A stretch of 64,000 nt of DNA from Panagrolaimus kolymaensis (lineage: Eukaryota > Nematoda > Chromadorea > Rhabditida > Panagrolaimidae), in NCBI GenBank assembly GCA_028622995.1, contig JAJQJQ010000052.1, positions 1,240,001 to 1,304,000 of the forward strand. The letters are read 5' to 3'. The notes beneath the pieces were generated by a model. It was not told the origin of the DNA. It did no database searches and worked only from the letters and a program-made list of their open reading frames with translations. Shown piece by piece: positions 23,666-36,000 of the stretch (position 1 is the stretch's first letter; every line of letters begins with the position of its first letter). The translations under genes were made by a program, and so were the position numbers.

Positions 23666-26600
23666 AGGTTTCTAAAAAATAAAAAATAAATAAATAAACA
23701 AATTTGATTTCCGGAAACATTCATTTTTTTGCGAACGCTGTCATTTTTTTTTTTGTTTGAATGAAAATACTTAAGTTTTTATTTTATTTGATGAAGGTCA
23801 AACACGTTTAACACCTAATTTGAGCTTCGTAAAAAAATCAAAAACATGGAGATTTTATTTTTTTTATTGAATTGTTGTTGTTCCTTTTTGTGGTTTTTTG
23901 GTTTAAAAAAAAGAAGTGTTCCGCCTATTTTATTTTTTACACCTGCGCTTGCTTTTCTTCTTCAAATCCCATGGACCATGGCTTGCTTGAATTTTTTTGG
24001 TTTTTTTTTTCGTTTGACACTTGACTGTTTCAAGTATCAACGCAACAAGAAACATGGAACATGGAAATAAAGCAGAAATCCCAAAAAAAATTATAAAGAA
24101 TAAAAAATGGCGGTGGAGGCGGATGAGAATAAAGAAGTCACACTTGAAATTCAATTAAGTGTAACATACACGATCGCTTTTTTTTTGAATTTTTAAAATT
24201 CAAGAACGGAGTCGGTGGTTTACAAAAAAAGAAAGATTTAACGCATAAAGTTCTAAACTCTTTTTTATCCAATTTTTAAATTTGACAAAAATAAAAAACA
24301 AAGCAATACTTTTTCGAGAAAAAATTTCTTATCGGATTTTTAAAGCAAAAAATTATTGGATTAATTCATTTTATTTTTTGAAAAATTAAAAACATTCATT
24401 TAAGAAAGTTAATTAGAGAAAGGACGCGAAAAAAATTTACAGAACTTAAAAAAACGCTTATTCCAAGGAAGTAAAAAAATTTCTAATCTTCCATTTAAAT
24501 ACAAAAATTCTACAATCTAATGATTTAGCAATATAATATAAAGTTTATAACTAAAACTTTCCTAACTAAGCAAATCTATCAAATTAAGAAAGAAACTATT
24601 AACTCCATGGCAGAAAAAATTTTCCTTTAGCAAAAGTTTTTTTTTATCAAAGTTTTGGTAATTCTGAAAAAAATTACTTTTATTTCCAATTTTCCTAATC
24701 AAAGCTTATTAACAGTCAGTTTCTCAAAACAAAAAAAATAACACAGACCACAAAAAACGTGAGAGAGAAAACAATAGGCAAAATAAAAAAAAGAAGACGC
24801 TTCTCTCTCTTTTTTTTGTTTATGATTTGAAACAAAATTGAATGTATTGCTTTTTTTGATGATGATTCGCTTGCTTCATCGCTTACATGCTTCTTCTTCG
24901 TTTTTTCCCTCTCGTCGCCTCTCTATCATGTTTTGCAACAAACAAAAAAAAGAGGAGCAAATGATGAAGCTGTTGAATGATGACCATGATCATGAATGAG
25001 AATGAATGAGTCGATTATTTGTCTTTTTTTTTATTTTTGATCATTTGCGATTGCTTCTTCTTTTTTCTTCTTCTTGTTTATGATGCCTACCTTTTATGAT
25101 TGTAATGTATTTTATTTTCTTGCGCGAGCCGCCAATTTAGAAAATAAAAATAAAAATAAAAAATAAAAGAAGAAGCAGCAACCAAAAAAACATTGAGAAT
25201 AAAGGAAGGGTGTCATCATTGCAAATTGATGATGAAAAAAGCAAGCAATTTTGTGAAGGAAAAAAAGCGGCAGCGAAGGTGATGGTGGTCTTCTTCATTT
25301 TCTTTTCTTTTTTGGTTTCACATTGGAATGATTTTTTGTTACAGTGTTTTTATTTCTGAGAAATGAAGCAAAAAAGAAAAAAAAACGAAACAAAGCTTTT
25401 CAATTCAAGAATGTAGTACGGTAATAAACTTTTTAAACCTTAAACATATGCCATAAAAGGAAAGATAAAGAAGCACAGTAAAAACAAAGAAAATTTTTAT
25501 TATCATCGATTATGATTAGCCATTTTGGAAATTATAAAAAAATATTTGAGAAGGTGAAAAAAAATTAAATTTAAACTAGGCTTCTTGACACGACCATTCA
25601 GGTGCGATAAACGCTACAAATGTTTAAGGAAAAAGAAAAGCATTTCTTTAAAAAAATATATCCTTGTGAGGCTTTTTATTTTCAAATGGGATATCTAATA
25701 ATTAGTTGATAAAAAAATGGAAAAAATAAATTAAGGTAAATAAAATGATATCATCAATATTTTTTTGAAGAAATCAAAATATGAAAAGTTCAAAAAATTA
25801 TTTGAGGAGGGCTTTAAAAAATCGTATACTTTATAAATTCGTTTGAAGGCTTTAAAAAAATTTAGCTACGATACAAAATTGTTATTTAAAGAATAGCTTC
25901 AAATTCATAAAACTCCTAAAATCCAAAAAAGAAAAAATCTTCTAAAAACAAAAATAAAAAGAGAAACAAATTATTATTTACCATATTTTTTAAGAAAATG
26001 ATATTCTTCAGACACCCAATAATAATAAAAATAAAAATGATCATCACGAAGAATAAAACAATTTTCTCAGAGAAAGCAATAATCAAAAAAACCGTTTACA
26101 TTTATTTTTTCTTTCTTTTTCTTTTTCGATTCTGAAACCGACACTTTTTTTTCTTTCTTTTTTTTACACTCAAAAAAACGTTTAATTTTTTTTATTTCCA
26201 TTTTTTTTTTCGGGTGATTCTCTAATTTTTTATAACAACATACAGATAATTGAAGCGTGAGAAAAAATAAATAATAAAAAGAAACACTTTATTGTTAAAT
26301 AATAAAAAAAATAAAAAACGAAGAGCAGCAGTAATGAGGGAAAAATGGAAATAAAAAAATCGGTAATCAAAAAGCCGTAATAAAAAAAATTATTTTTATA
26401 TAGCAAGTGTTGTCAGAAAAAATCATGCAGAAAGAAAAAAATATGAGATACAGAATTAAAGGGAAAAAAATGTTTAAAAAAAGGATTAAATACAGTTTTT
26501 TTGTTGAGACTCAAATTAGCCACTTTAAAGACCAGAATTTGTAAAAGACATTATTATTAATTTTTTTTATAGAAAAATTTAAGAAAAAAAAGTTTAGCTT

Positions 26601-26679
26601 TAAAAAAATTTTAGATTTACAGAAAGCAAAAAAAAATACATTAGAAAATTTTAAACTCAAGAATTACAAAAAGATTTTT
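23666..26679. other. 3 kb gene-free stretch between the ZC4H2 copies
   Basis: No supported coding frame. It is largely poly-A/T with an A-rich minisatellite-like tract near 25140-25170 (AAATA units), CTT/GAA runs and a mixed-composition block around 24840-25320. It should contain the promoter of copy 1 (from 23666 upwards) and the 3' flank of copy 2. Confidence 0.5.
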
Positions 26680-28517
26680 TTATTCATTCTTTTTTTGTTT
26701 AGGTTTTTTCGGATTTTTTGATCGACTTTTTGATTTACACATTGGACAAATGGGAGCATTTCGATGAATTTGTTGATGGCATGAAGCGCATTCCTTCATA
26801 GGCGGCGAGGAATGTTGAGAATCAGATGATGAAGATTTATTTAATCCTCCTCCCATCGAAGAATTTTGTGAAAATATCGATCTCGCAGTATTTGGATCCA
26901 TCGTGGATTGTAACATCATTGCTGCTTGCATTGGAGACATACGAATTTGATCAAAGAAAAATGGAAAGTTTGGAAATTGAGGAGGTAATTGTTGTTGGGG
27001 AATATTTTGTCGTGGAATTGTTGGATGGGAACGAGCAGCAGCAGCATGATGAAGTCCGGCTGCTATGGTTTGTTGAGCGGCTCTAAAATAATAAAAGAAG
27101 AGATATTTGGGAATTATTATTCGATCGAAGAAATAAAAAAAATTATGCCAAGCAAAAACTAAAAATTATTTATCGTAAAAAAGCGTTCCACCAATTTTCA
27201 CTGCTGCAAGATTCCAGGTAGCAATTTTTGACCTCGGATAATTGAGCTTCAGAAAGAGAGCGTTTTAAGGAATAAAAAATTTAGAAATAAATAGTATAAA
27301 AATTAATGAAAAATTTTTGTTTAAATTTTTACTCAAAGACTCTGTGAAACTTTTTTTAGAATATAGTTTTGCCAGAAATTAAAAATATCAACAAAAAAAG
27401 ATAGAAGACTCACGCTGATATTGCATTTTGTGGAACTATGGCGGGTGTAATCAATTCATCTAAGGGCACTCCAGATTCCGTAGCTAATTTATTTAAAGGT
27501 TCCATAGAAATAAAAATTTGTTCATATTTTTTAGCTAATATTTCTTCATGATGCCGTTGTTCATCCCTCGCATGATTCATAACTTCTTCCAAATCATTTT
27601 TATCTTTATTTATTGATTGAATTATTTCTGAATGAGTTCGCTTTTCATCATTTAAATCATCTATAGCTTGCAAAGTTCGAGATATAAAATCTTCAGTTGA
27701 TTGAAATTCAGTTAATTCGGTTAAGAGATCATTCAAATGGGTTGCAAAATCTTCGACTTTCCATCTAAAAATTAAAGGCAATAAAATTTAGCGGGATGTA
27801 AGAAAAAATGAACAGTGGGTTGCTCAAATTTTTTCAAATAATTAAGCTCAAAATTAAATGGAAACTATTATTAATTTTTAGGCAAAGCAAAATTTGAATT
27901 TCCAACAAATTAACAACTTTCTTTTGAAAAATATTTCATTAAAACTCTTTTAAATTTTTGTCGATTGAAAAGCAAAAATTGGATATTTTAAACCAAAGAA
28001 ACCTAAAAAAAATAATCAACGGCGCTGAGAAAAGTGTAAAAAAAAGTTTAGTCTAAATTAACTAAATTAATTTTAAATCGAAATAGAATAAACAAAATTC
28101 AAATTTTTAATTACACAATCTCCAAAATGGAGCAGGAAAAAAATTTCTAACTACAAGGTTTCCAAAAATGGTAGGTTAAAAACTTTGGTAATTCTATTTT
28201 TAAAAAAAATGCAAGATAAAAATATTTTTTTAGCTAATTCAAAAAATTTAAAAACCATTGATTTTGGAACTACCATACTCAAGATTTTTTGAATGTAAAA
28301 AAAAAGCTTGCATGTTTATTAAATTTGTGAGAATTAATTATACTTACTTTGCTTGAGCAATTTTTTGTAAGCTTGCAGAAAAATTTTCTATATTTCCTGC
28401 TGTTGTCGTCGTCGTGGCTGTTGTTGGTGATGGAGAAGACGAAGAAGTTCGATTGCTTTCAATCAAAGCTGAGGGAACAACGATCATGGGACTTTGTGGA
28501 TTTGATTCTGATGACAT
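26680..28517 (-). CDS. zc4h2: ZC4H2-family zinc finger protein, copy 2 (canonical tail)
   Basis: Three exons in phase: 28517-28348, 27764-27414, 27082-26680 (307 residues, TAA). After a Ser/Thr-rich start comes a coiled coil (about residues 60-165, with [16 protein letters not shown]) and a Gln/Pro/Ala-rich linker. The C-terminus is [20 protein letters not shown] followed by [15 protein letters not shown], almost the vertebrate ZC4H2 ending, including the basic NPKKPK segment likely to act in nuclear import. The family is nuclear, binds RNF220 and works in neural development. The ATG at 28517 follows an acceptor-like site (minus-strand TTTTGCAG). Only three exons against five in copy 1 shows that the two copies are not recent duplicates. 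Confidence 0.9.
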
Positions 28518-31500
28518 AATAATCAAATCGAATCCTTTTCTGCAAAAATAAAAATTGCTTTTGGATATTTTTTAAAAAATTAAACGAAGAAATGAAAAAA
28601 GAGAAAAAAATTAATTTCCAATTTTGGCACCAAAATATTTGCCATTTGGTTTTTTTTTATCCATCCTCTCTCTTCCATTTTTGGTGAGGGTGAGAAAAAG
28701 CAATGTTGTTGGGCTTTAAAAAGTCATAAAACTGTCTCAAAAAAAGAAAATGACAAAATGTTTTGTTTTGGAGGATTGGAATCCCTTTCAAAATTAAAGA
28801 ATGAATGAATGAAGACTTCTGGTTTTCTTTTTTAGTCTAGTGTCAAACAAAAAAAAGTGTGCGCGAATGGCGATAATAAATAAAAATGAAGTGGGGCCAA
28901 GTTTTAGGGCTTCTCTCTTTTCTTATACGTCGTCAAAAAAAAAGAAAATTTATTTTTAATCAAGTGGAGGCAAAAATAAAAAGTAAAAAAATAAATGATG
29001 GAAGAGAATGGAATGATGGAATGGCGCGAAAAGGTATAATTGGTTTAATAACAACAAAAAAAAGACAAAACGATATCGTTTAGTTTTGAAGTGGAAAAAA
29101 TGGAAATAAGAGATGGGTGAAGAAGAAAAAATGGAGATGACACTAATTTTGTGAATGAATGAATATAAAAAAATGGACAAATAAAGAGAAAGGGAAAAAA
29201 GAAAGGTACGGTAGCGCAAGAAAAAAATAAATTTCTTTGAGGTCGGAAATGTTGTTTGGATAAGAAAAAAGAAACAAGAATTTGTAAATCTTTGCTGCTG
29301 TTTTGTTTTTTTTAACGAATAATAAATACTGTAGGGTAAAAATGGGACAAAAATTTAGTAAAAAAAATTTAAAAATAATTTGTCATCAATTTTCTTCAGC
29401 CATAAAAAGAAAAATATAAAAAATGGATTTACTAGTGTCTTAGAAATGACATGGATTGGAGATAAGAAAAATTTGTGATGCATTAAAAATTAGGAAATTC
29501 GAGGATTTTTGTAGTCTGTGAAAGTGAGTTACGCTGTTAAGTAAAATAATAAGTTTAGAATGATCTTGATAGCTATAACCAGAAACTGAAATTTTGTTTC
29601 CTATCGAATATATTTTTGAAATAAATAAACTTTGATTTTTTCAAAACCAAAAATGTTTAACAATTTAAAAAAGAGAAAGTAAAAAAAAAACGATTGCTAA
29701 AATTGATGAGGAAGCTGCTCCATTATGTCTGTTAAAAAAGCACGCAAGAACAATAACAACAAAATAAAATAAATTGGAGGGAGCAAAAGTAATCAAAAGG
29801 TTATTTTTTTACAAGAATATTAAACCTAAATACCAAAAAAAACCATGGAAGTTGTTGATGCGAAAATCAATATTTAAAACAGAATTTATAAAGAAAAAAG
29901 TGATGATTAACTAAATTAACCTGGCAACGGTAAGAATCAAAAAATAAACCCAAACAAATATTATTCCAAAAAAAATTTAAAAGCTTTGATTTTACCGTAA
30001 CTTTTATTTTCTTTTCAAATCCTTTAATTAAATTATCATTAATTATAATAAATAAAAATTATAATACAAATTAAAAATCTCACACACATTTTTTTTTCTT
30101 CTTTTCTTCCCTCTCATGTTTTGTTTTTTGTTTTTAACAGTCGCACCGCAGAGATGATGCAAAAAAAAATCAAAGGAAAAGAAAGCCACGAACGAAGAGT
30201 ATGGTATTTTCCATTTTTTGTTCGTCGTCTGCTGCTGCTTGTTAACAGCAACAACATGACGAAAAAAAGGAAGAAAGAGAAGCAAGCATCCATAACAAAA
30301 AAAGGCGGAGAAAAAAAAACCACTTTGCTTCAAATAAAAAAAAAAATAAGAAATATATAAAAAAGAAAAAAAGGCGTCCGTCGTTTGCTTGCTTTCTTGC
30401 TTGCTTGATTTTTTTTTCTTTTTCTTTTGTTGTGGTTAAATGATGGCGAGAAAAAGAGAGGAAATAAATAAAAAAATAAAATAAAAAAACTGAATGAATG
30501 AAAGAAAAAGCGATGAATCGGATGAATGGCTGCTTTGCTTTTTTTGCCATTGCTTGAATTTTGAAGGCCGTCGAACACTGTTTTTCTTTCTTCCATTTTT
30601 TTCTTCTCACATACAAAATTAAGGAGAGAAGACGAAGAAGAGCTGTCAGAAGAGCAAACAACAAAAACGTCGACGTCGACTAAAAAAAAAATAGATCGAA
30701 AGGATTCTGTAACGGAAGTATGTATTACTTTTTTTCTTATTCGTCGCATCGCGTCTTCTTCCTTTTTTTTGTTGAAGTTTTTCTTTTTTCATGCGTCTCT
30801 TTTTCTTTGTAAAGAAAAAGAAAAATTCATTCATTCTAACTTTTATGGGAATTTTTTTAAAGGTAAATAATGAATGAATTTAAGGTGGAGGGAAATAAAA
30901 TCGACCGCATGCCGAGGCAGGAAAGCAAGCAAGCAAACGATGATCATGTTTTCTTCATACATGAATAAACTTTTAATTTATATGGGTGAACGAACGTACA
31001 TTTTAGGATGGAGAAGAAAAAATAAAAGATCGGATGGAGGAATGATTGGATTTTGATTTGTTGTTTGTATTTAAAATTTAAACCTGACATAGTTTTTTCT
31101 TTTCTTTTTTCTCGTCACTGACGACTTTTTTGTTTGAGTTAGTTTCCCTGATTTTTTTGGGGCGATTTTTCAAAGAAAGAAAATTTATTATTGCTGGAGT
31201 TAAAAATTTAAGAGAAATTAGTTTCAATTTTTTACTGTAAAGACGACCTTTAGCTAGCTTTCTTACTTTATTTAGTCTCTAAAAACCTTGGTTTATATCT
31301 TTTACAAAAATTCCATTCCTTCCAATATTTTTAAGGAAAATATTGTAACTGCTTTTACTTTCATTTTTGCAAAAAGTAGTTACTATCATTAATGCTCCAA
31401 GTCTTTATTTTATATATAACGTTTCAAAAAAAAGAAGTACGGTAACGATGTCCATCATCCTTAGTCTTTTCCTATAATTTAATAATCACAAGAGAAAATA

Positions 31501-33007
31501 AGAGCTTAATCCTTTAAATGAGAAAAATATTACTGTTGCTGAGCACATTCAATAGCTCTCTTTTTCCTCTTTCTAAACAACAGCCAACGTTAAGAATAAA
31601 CTTTAAAAAGAAAACAACGGCATAGGATCACCTTTTTTCTTTCATTTTTTTAACCTCAAAAAAGAAAGAAAATGAAAAACCATTTATTCCAAAAATTCCA
31701 AACAAAAACACAAAAAATGCAAATTAGTTTCTTTCTTTTCAATCATCATTTTCTCAGATAGTGGTGGTTGTAAAAACTCGCTCCTCGATTAATACAAGTA
31801 AAAAAAATCATTCCCATTCTTAATATTCAATCCTTTTTTTAAGACACCGCAAAGTAAAAGAAAAAAAATAGAGGCACAAACAAGCAGCAACTAGCGATCA
31901 TCAGTCTCATCAAACTATTCTTTTTTATTTCGGCATCCACCAAAAAAAAAAAAAATAAAGTATTTGTAAAAATAAAAAAGAATATTCCCAAAAGTGCGAT
32001 AAATAAATATTCAATTTTTATAAATAAAAAAAAGTTAACACAAAAAGAAATTTTTGTAAATGACACAAAAAAAAGGAAGAGGAAAACCAAAGCTTTGCCG
32101 CAAACAACCAAAAAAAGAGAATGAAAAAATTTATTTATCAAAAATAAAAATGTCGCCGCCGCCGTTGGTTGTGTTCATTCATTCATTTTTTTCTATCTAT
32201 CTATCTATCGCGAAGCTTTCTTTTTCGCTTGCTTCTTATGCTTTCGGCATATTTTTGAAATACCAAAATTAGAAAATCATGTAACGGCACTTTTTCTTCT
32301 TTGCTTTGCGCTTCAAAATTTTTTCTCACAAAGGTGCCGTCGTCCGTTTTTTTTTCTTTCACTTTAGTAATGTCGTCTCTCTTGATTGGTATGAAAATTT
32401 CCATACTGTTTCATCTCTTAATTTTTCTATCTAATCCGGATAATTGTGAAAATTGAAAAAGAAAAAAAATCATTCCATACTCGAACAATAAAAAGAATGA
32501 AGAGGATGTGAAAGAGATGCCGCGGCTGCCGCACTAAATGCAATGGATATGCTGCTTCTGTTGTTCGTTCACTTCCACTTAATTTAGTTGATTGTTGAAA
32601 ATGGAGGAGCAACAAAAAGATCGGCAGACATTACATTACGACTATAGCAGTGGGAGGTGTGATACTTGACAGTAAGTGATCTGCATCTTTAAAGGCATCC
32701 AAAAGATGGAAGAAGGATTGAATGAATTCGACAAACACCTGCTTTTTATAAATATCTATCTTTATTACCCTCCTTTTTATGGGTCCCGTAAATCCAATAA
32801 CAAATCACATCATCATACAAACAGTATAAAAGTAGATAAATTACAAAGAATAAATTATAAATTTTAAAATTATAACATCAATAACAAAAACGATAAAATT
32901 TGAATCATAAAAAGCACCCGATTCTTTACCATAATCACACCATTAGATACCCATAGATACATAGTTTCATAGAAAAATCAATCATATTACATATTTCATT
33001 TGATTTC
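28518..33007. other. 4.5 kb gene-free stretch
   Basis: No coding frame here is convincing. Open frames at 30043-30834 and 31839-32404 are poly-Phe/Lys/Ser products of CTT and poly-A tracts. A mixed CT/GA-rich block sits at about 30090-30830, and a CTAT tetranucleotide run (32193-32209) is present. The region should hold the promoter of ZC4H2 copy 2 at its left and the 3' flank of ASCC3 at its right. Confidence 0.5.
32193..32209. repeat. CTAT tetranucleotide microsatellite
   Basis: About four consecutive CTAT units lie in intergenic DNA. It is short and is noted only as a possible polymorphic marker. Confidence 0.7.
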
Positions 33008-36000
33008 TTAATTTTGAACTTTACATCGAATTGCATATTCTTGATCAATTCCCAGATATGAATCAGATAGAATAAACACAGTTAAAGTGTAATTGCCTCT
33101 GAAAAGAAAAAGAAATAAATTAATTGAATTTTGTTGTTATTTGTATTTCGATAATGAAAAACACTTACGGCATTGATGGTGAAGTAAAATTGATTCGAAC
33201 ATCACGAAATCCTTGAATTGGTGAAGTTTTTGTAAAACCAAGGATTTTATTTGATTCTTTATTGCCAATAAAAATAATCCAACTTGCTGTTTTTTCTTTC
33301 GAAAATCTTGGTGCATAAGCTTGAGTGTTATTCTGAAAAAGAGGAAAAAATGAGTGATCAATCACATGAAAAAAAGAAAAAGAAAAAAGAGAAAACCGCA
33401 AGGAAAAAAGCAAAAGAAAGAGGGAGAATGAAATGAATGAATGCAGCATCAAAATGGCGGTAAAATTACAAAAGAGCAAGCAGAAATTTTTTTTGCTTTC
33501 ATGTAACAAAAAAGTGTTAGGTTCTTTTTTTGCTTGCTTTCATGAACGTTCCAAAAGCAGGCTGGCAACGTTCGAAAGAAAAATGTGTATTCAAAGTTTT
33601 CAAACTGCATAATCAAAGCCCAAATAAAAGCAAAATAACAACAAGAACCAACCTTATTAGGACCAAGCATTTCAATTCGTAATCGAAGTTTATATTGCAT
33701 TGATGGTCCAAGAGATATTGGTTCAGCTTTGAGATTATCAAGTTTAATAGGACATTCTTTTAAACCATATTGCATTATAGCAGATTTAATTGAAAGAATC
33801 GGCCAATTACATAATGCATCAATCACTTGTTTTGCTTCTCTTTCATCCAAAATTGTACAACTTGTTATTTCTTTTGAAATTTTTGTTAATTCTTGTGGCG
33901 ATAACTTTGAAGTTTTCTTATCAATATCATATTTTGATTGAAGTTGAGGAATAGTTAAAAATGGTCTGAAAAATGAGGAAAGATAATTAATAGACAAGGT
34001 AAAAACACTCAAAAGCTTACCCAATACCATCAATTGAATGATCTTTAAGTGCGGGAAGAGATAACAATGGATGATCCCAACACCAACGACCTTGAATAAT
34101 TTGTTGTAGGAGAATGATAGTACCAATAGCAGAATCAAGCCATGAATTAGCAATACAAATATCCAGCATAGCTTGAAGAATACGAATACATGAATCAACG
34201 ATGGATCGAAGATCAGTAATGTAATCAGCAGAAAGGCCATCAAATTGAGTAAAATGAGCTTGATACAACAAGAAAACTTTAACATGAGGCGAATCAAATT
34301 CAGCTGTTTTTGGTAAAGAAATTGGAAGAACGCGATTGAGAGATTCTTGAATGGTTTCTTCGTTATGTCGAACAGGAATCACAGCATATTCAGGACAATC
34401 AGCTAGAATTTTTAACAAATCTTTGACATTCAAACCATGTCTCAATGATTCAATAAAATGACGAATCGTTAAATGTTCGAGGTAATAATTGGAACAAATT
34501 CTGCCAAATACTGTTGAAGTAATTTCTCCAGCAGCATCATCAACGTTGATACAAGACGACGAAGTTAGTTCATAAATGCAATCATCAACAACTTGAGTTA
34601 AAAACTTTGTCATTCCTTCAGGTGTTGGATCATCGACACAGTAATAAGCTGGGTTGGCAAACAATCGACGATAGAAGTAAGTACCAGAAATATATTCAAC
34701 TATTTGCTGTTTGGATGTTACAGTACCACCAGAAACTTCAGCATTAAGATGATTGGGAAGAGCTGGAAGAAGACTTGATTCGACTGGGAATGGTTCATAT
34801 AAAAATCGTTTGTAAAAATTCTTCTTAACATCTTGAACATATACAACTGCAACAGCAGAATCATCATATTGAGGACGTCCAGCTCGACCAATCATCTGAA
34901 AAATAAAAAGGTAAAAAAACCAAAAAAGCAAAAACAAGTGAGAGAGGAGAGAAAACAAGAGTAACTTTTGTTAGCTCTAATCACATAATTTCGCGTAAAC
35001 ATACCTGAAGAACATCAGTAACAGGAAAATCAACATATTTATGCTGAGCACCATCAAAATATTCCGTTCCTTTTACAATAACTAAATGAGCAGGACAATT
35101 GATACCCCATGCAAGTGTTGAAGTTGCAATAAGAACTTGGATTTTCTTTTCAACAAAAAGACGTTCGACGATTGAGCGTTCTGAAGGTTGCAACTAAAAT
35201 GGAATGCCATAATTAGATAATAGTTATTATTTTCAAAACAAAAAACATACACCAGCATGATGCATTCCAATACCAAATGGTAAAGTTAAACGTAAATTTT
35301 CATCACGAATATTTTCAAATTCTTTTTGCAATTCTGACATTTCCATATGTAACCATTGCTTTGGATCATCTTGTGCAGCTAACATTGTTACAAATGCCAT
35401 TGCTGTTATGCGCGTTTGTCGACGAGATGCAACGAAGACTAATGTTGGTTTAAAAGGTGAAAATTGTTTAATTGCTGAAAAAAGAAAATGTCAATGAATC
35501 ATAGAGGAAAAGAAGACGATACTAACCTTTGAATGCTGGTTTATTCATCAACGCCATTCTTGGGCAATAATGTTGGCCTAAAAGAGGAAGAAATGTAAAT
35601 GGAGAAACAAGAAAATAAACAAGATTTACTTACCTGGAAAACCTTGGATGTGAACTTCGATAGGAACAGGACGAACACTTGGACGAAAATTGTAAAGCCC
35701 AGCCTAAAAAACAAAAAGTTTATGAAAAGAAATTTGAAACAAGCAGCAAAGTACTAACACTTGCTAAAAAGATAGCTCAAAATTAACTTACTTCTTTAAT
35801 ATCAAGCCATTGAGCAACATCAGCAGCATTAGCTAAAGCAGTTGAAAGTCCAACAATACGAACAGGTGATTTTTCAAGAGCACGCTTACGAGCAATAAGT
35901 TTGATACGAGTGATAATAGCTTCAAGAACAGCACCTCGTTCAACACCCAATAAATGAATTTCATCAATTACCACGAGATCCACATTACGAACATATTCTC

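Noticed and set aside
30043..30834. Overlapping minus-strand frames of 60-140 codons
   Set aside because: Low-complexity products of CTT/GAA sequence with no recognisable motif or splice structure.
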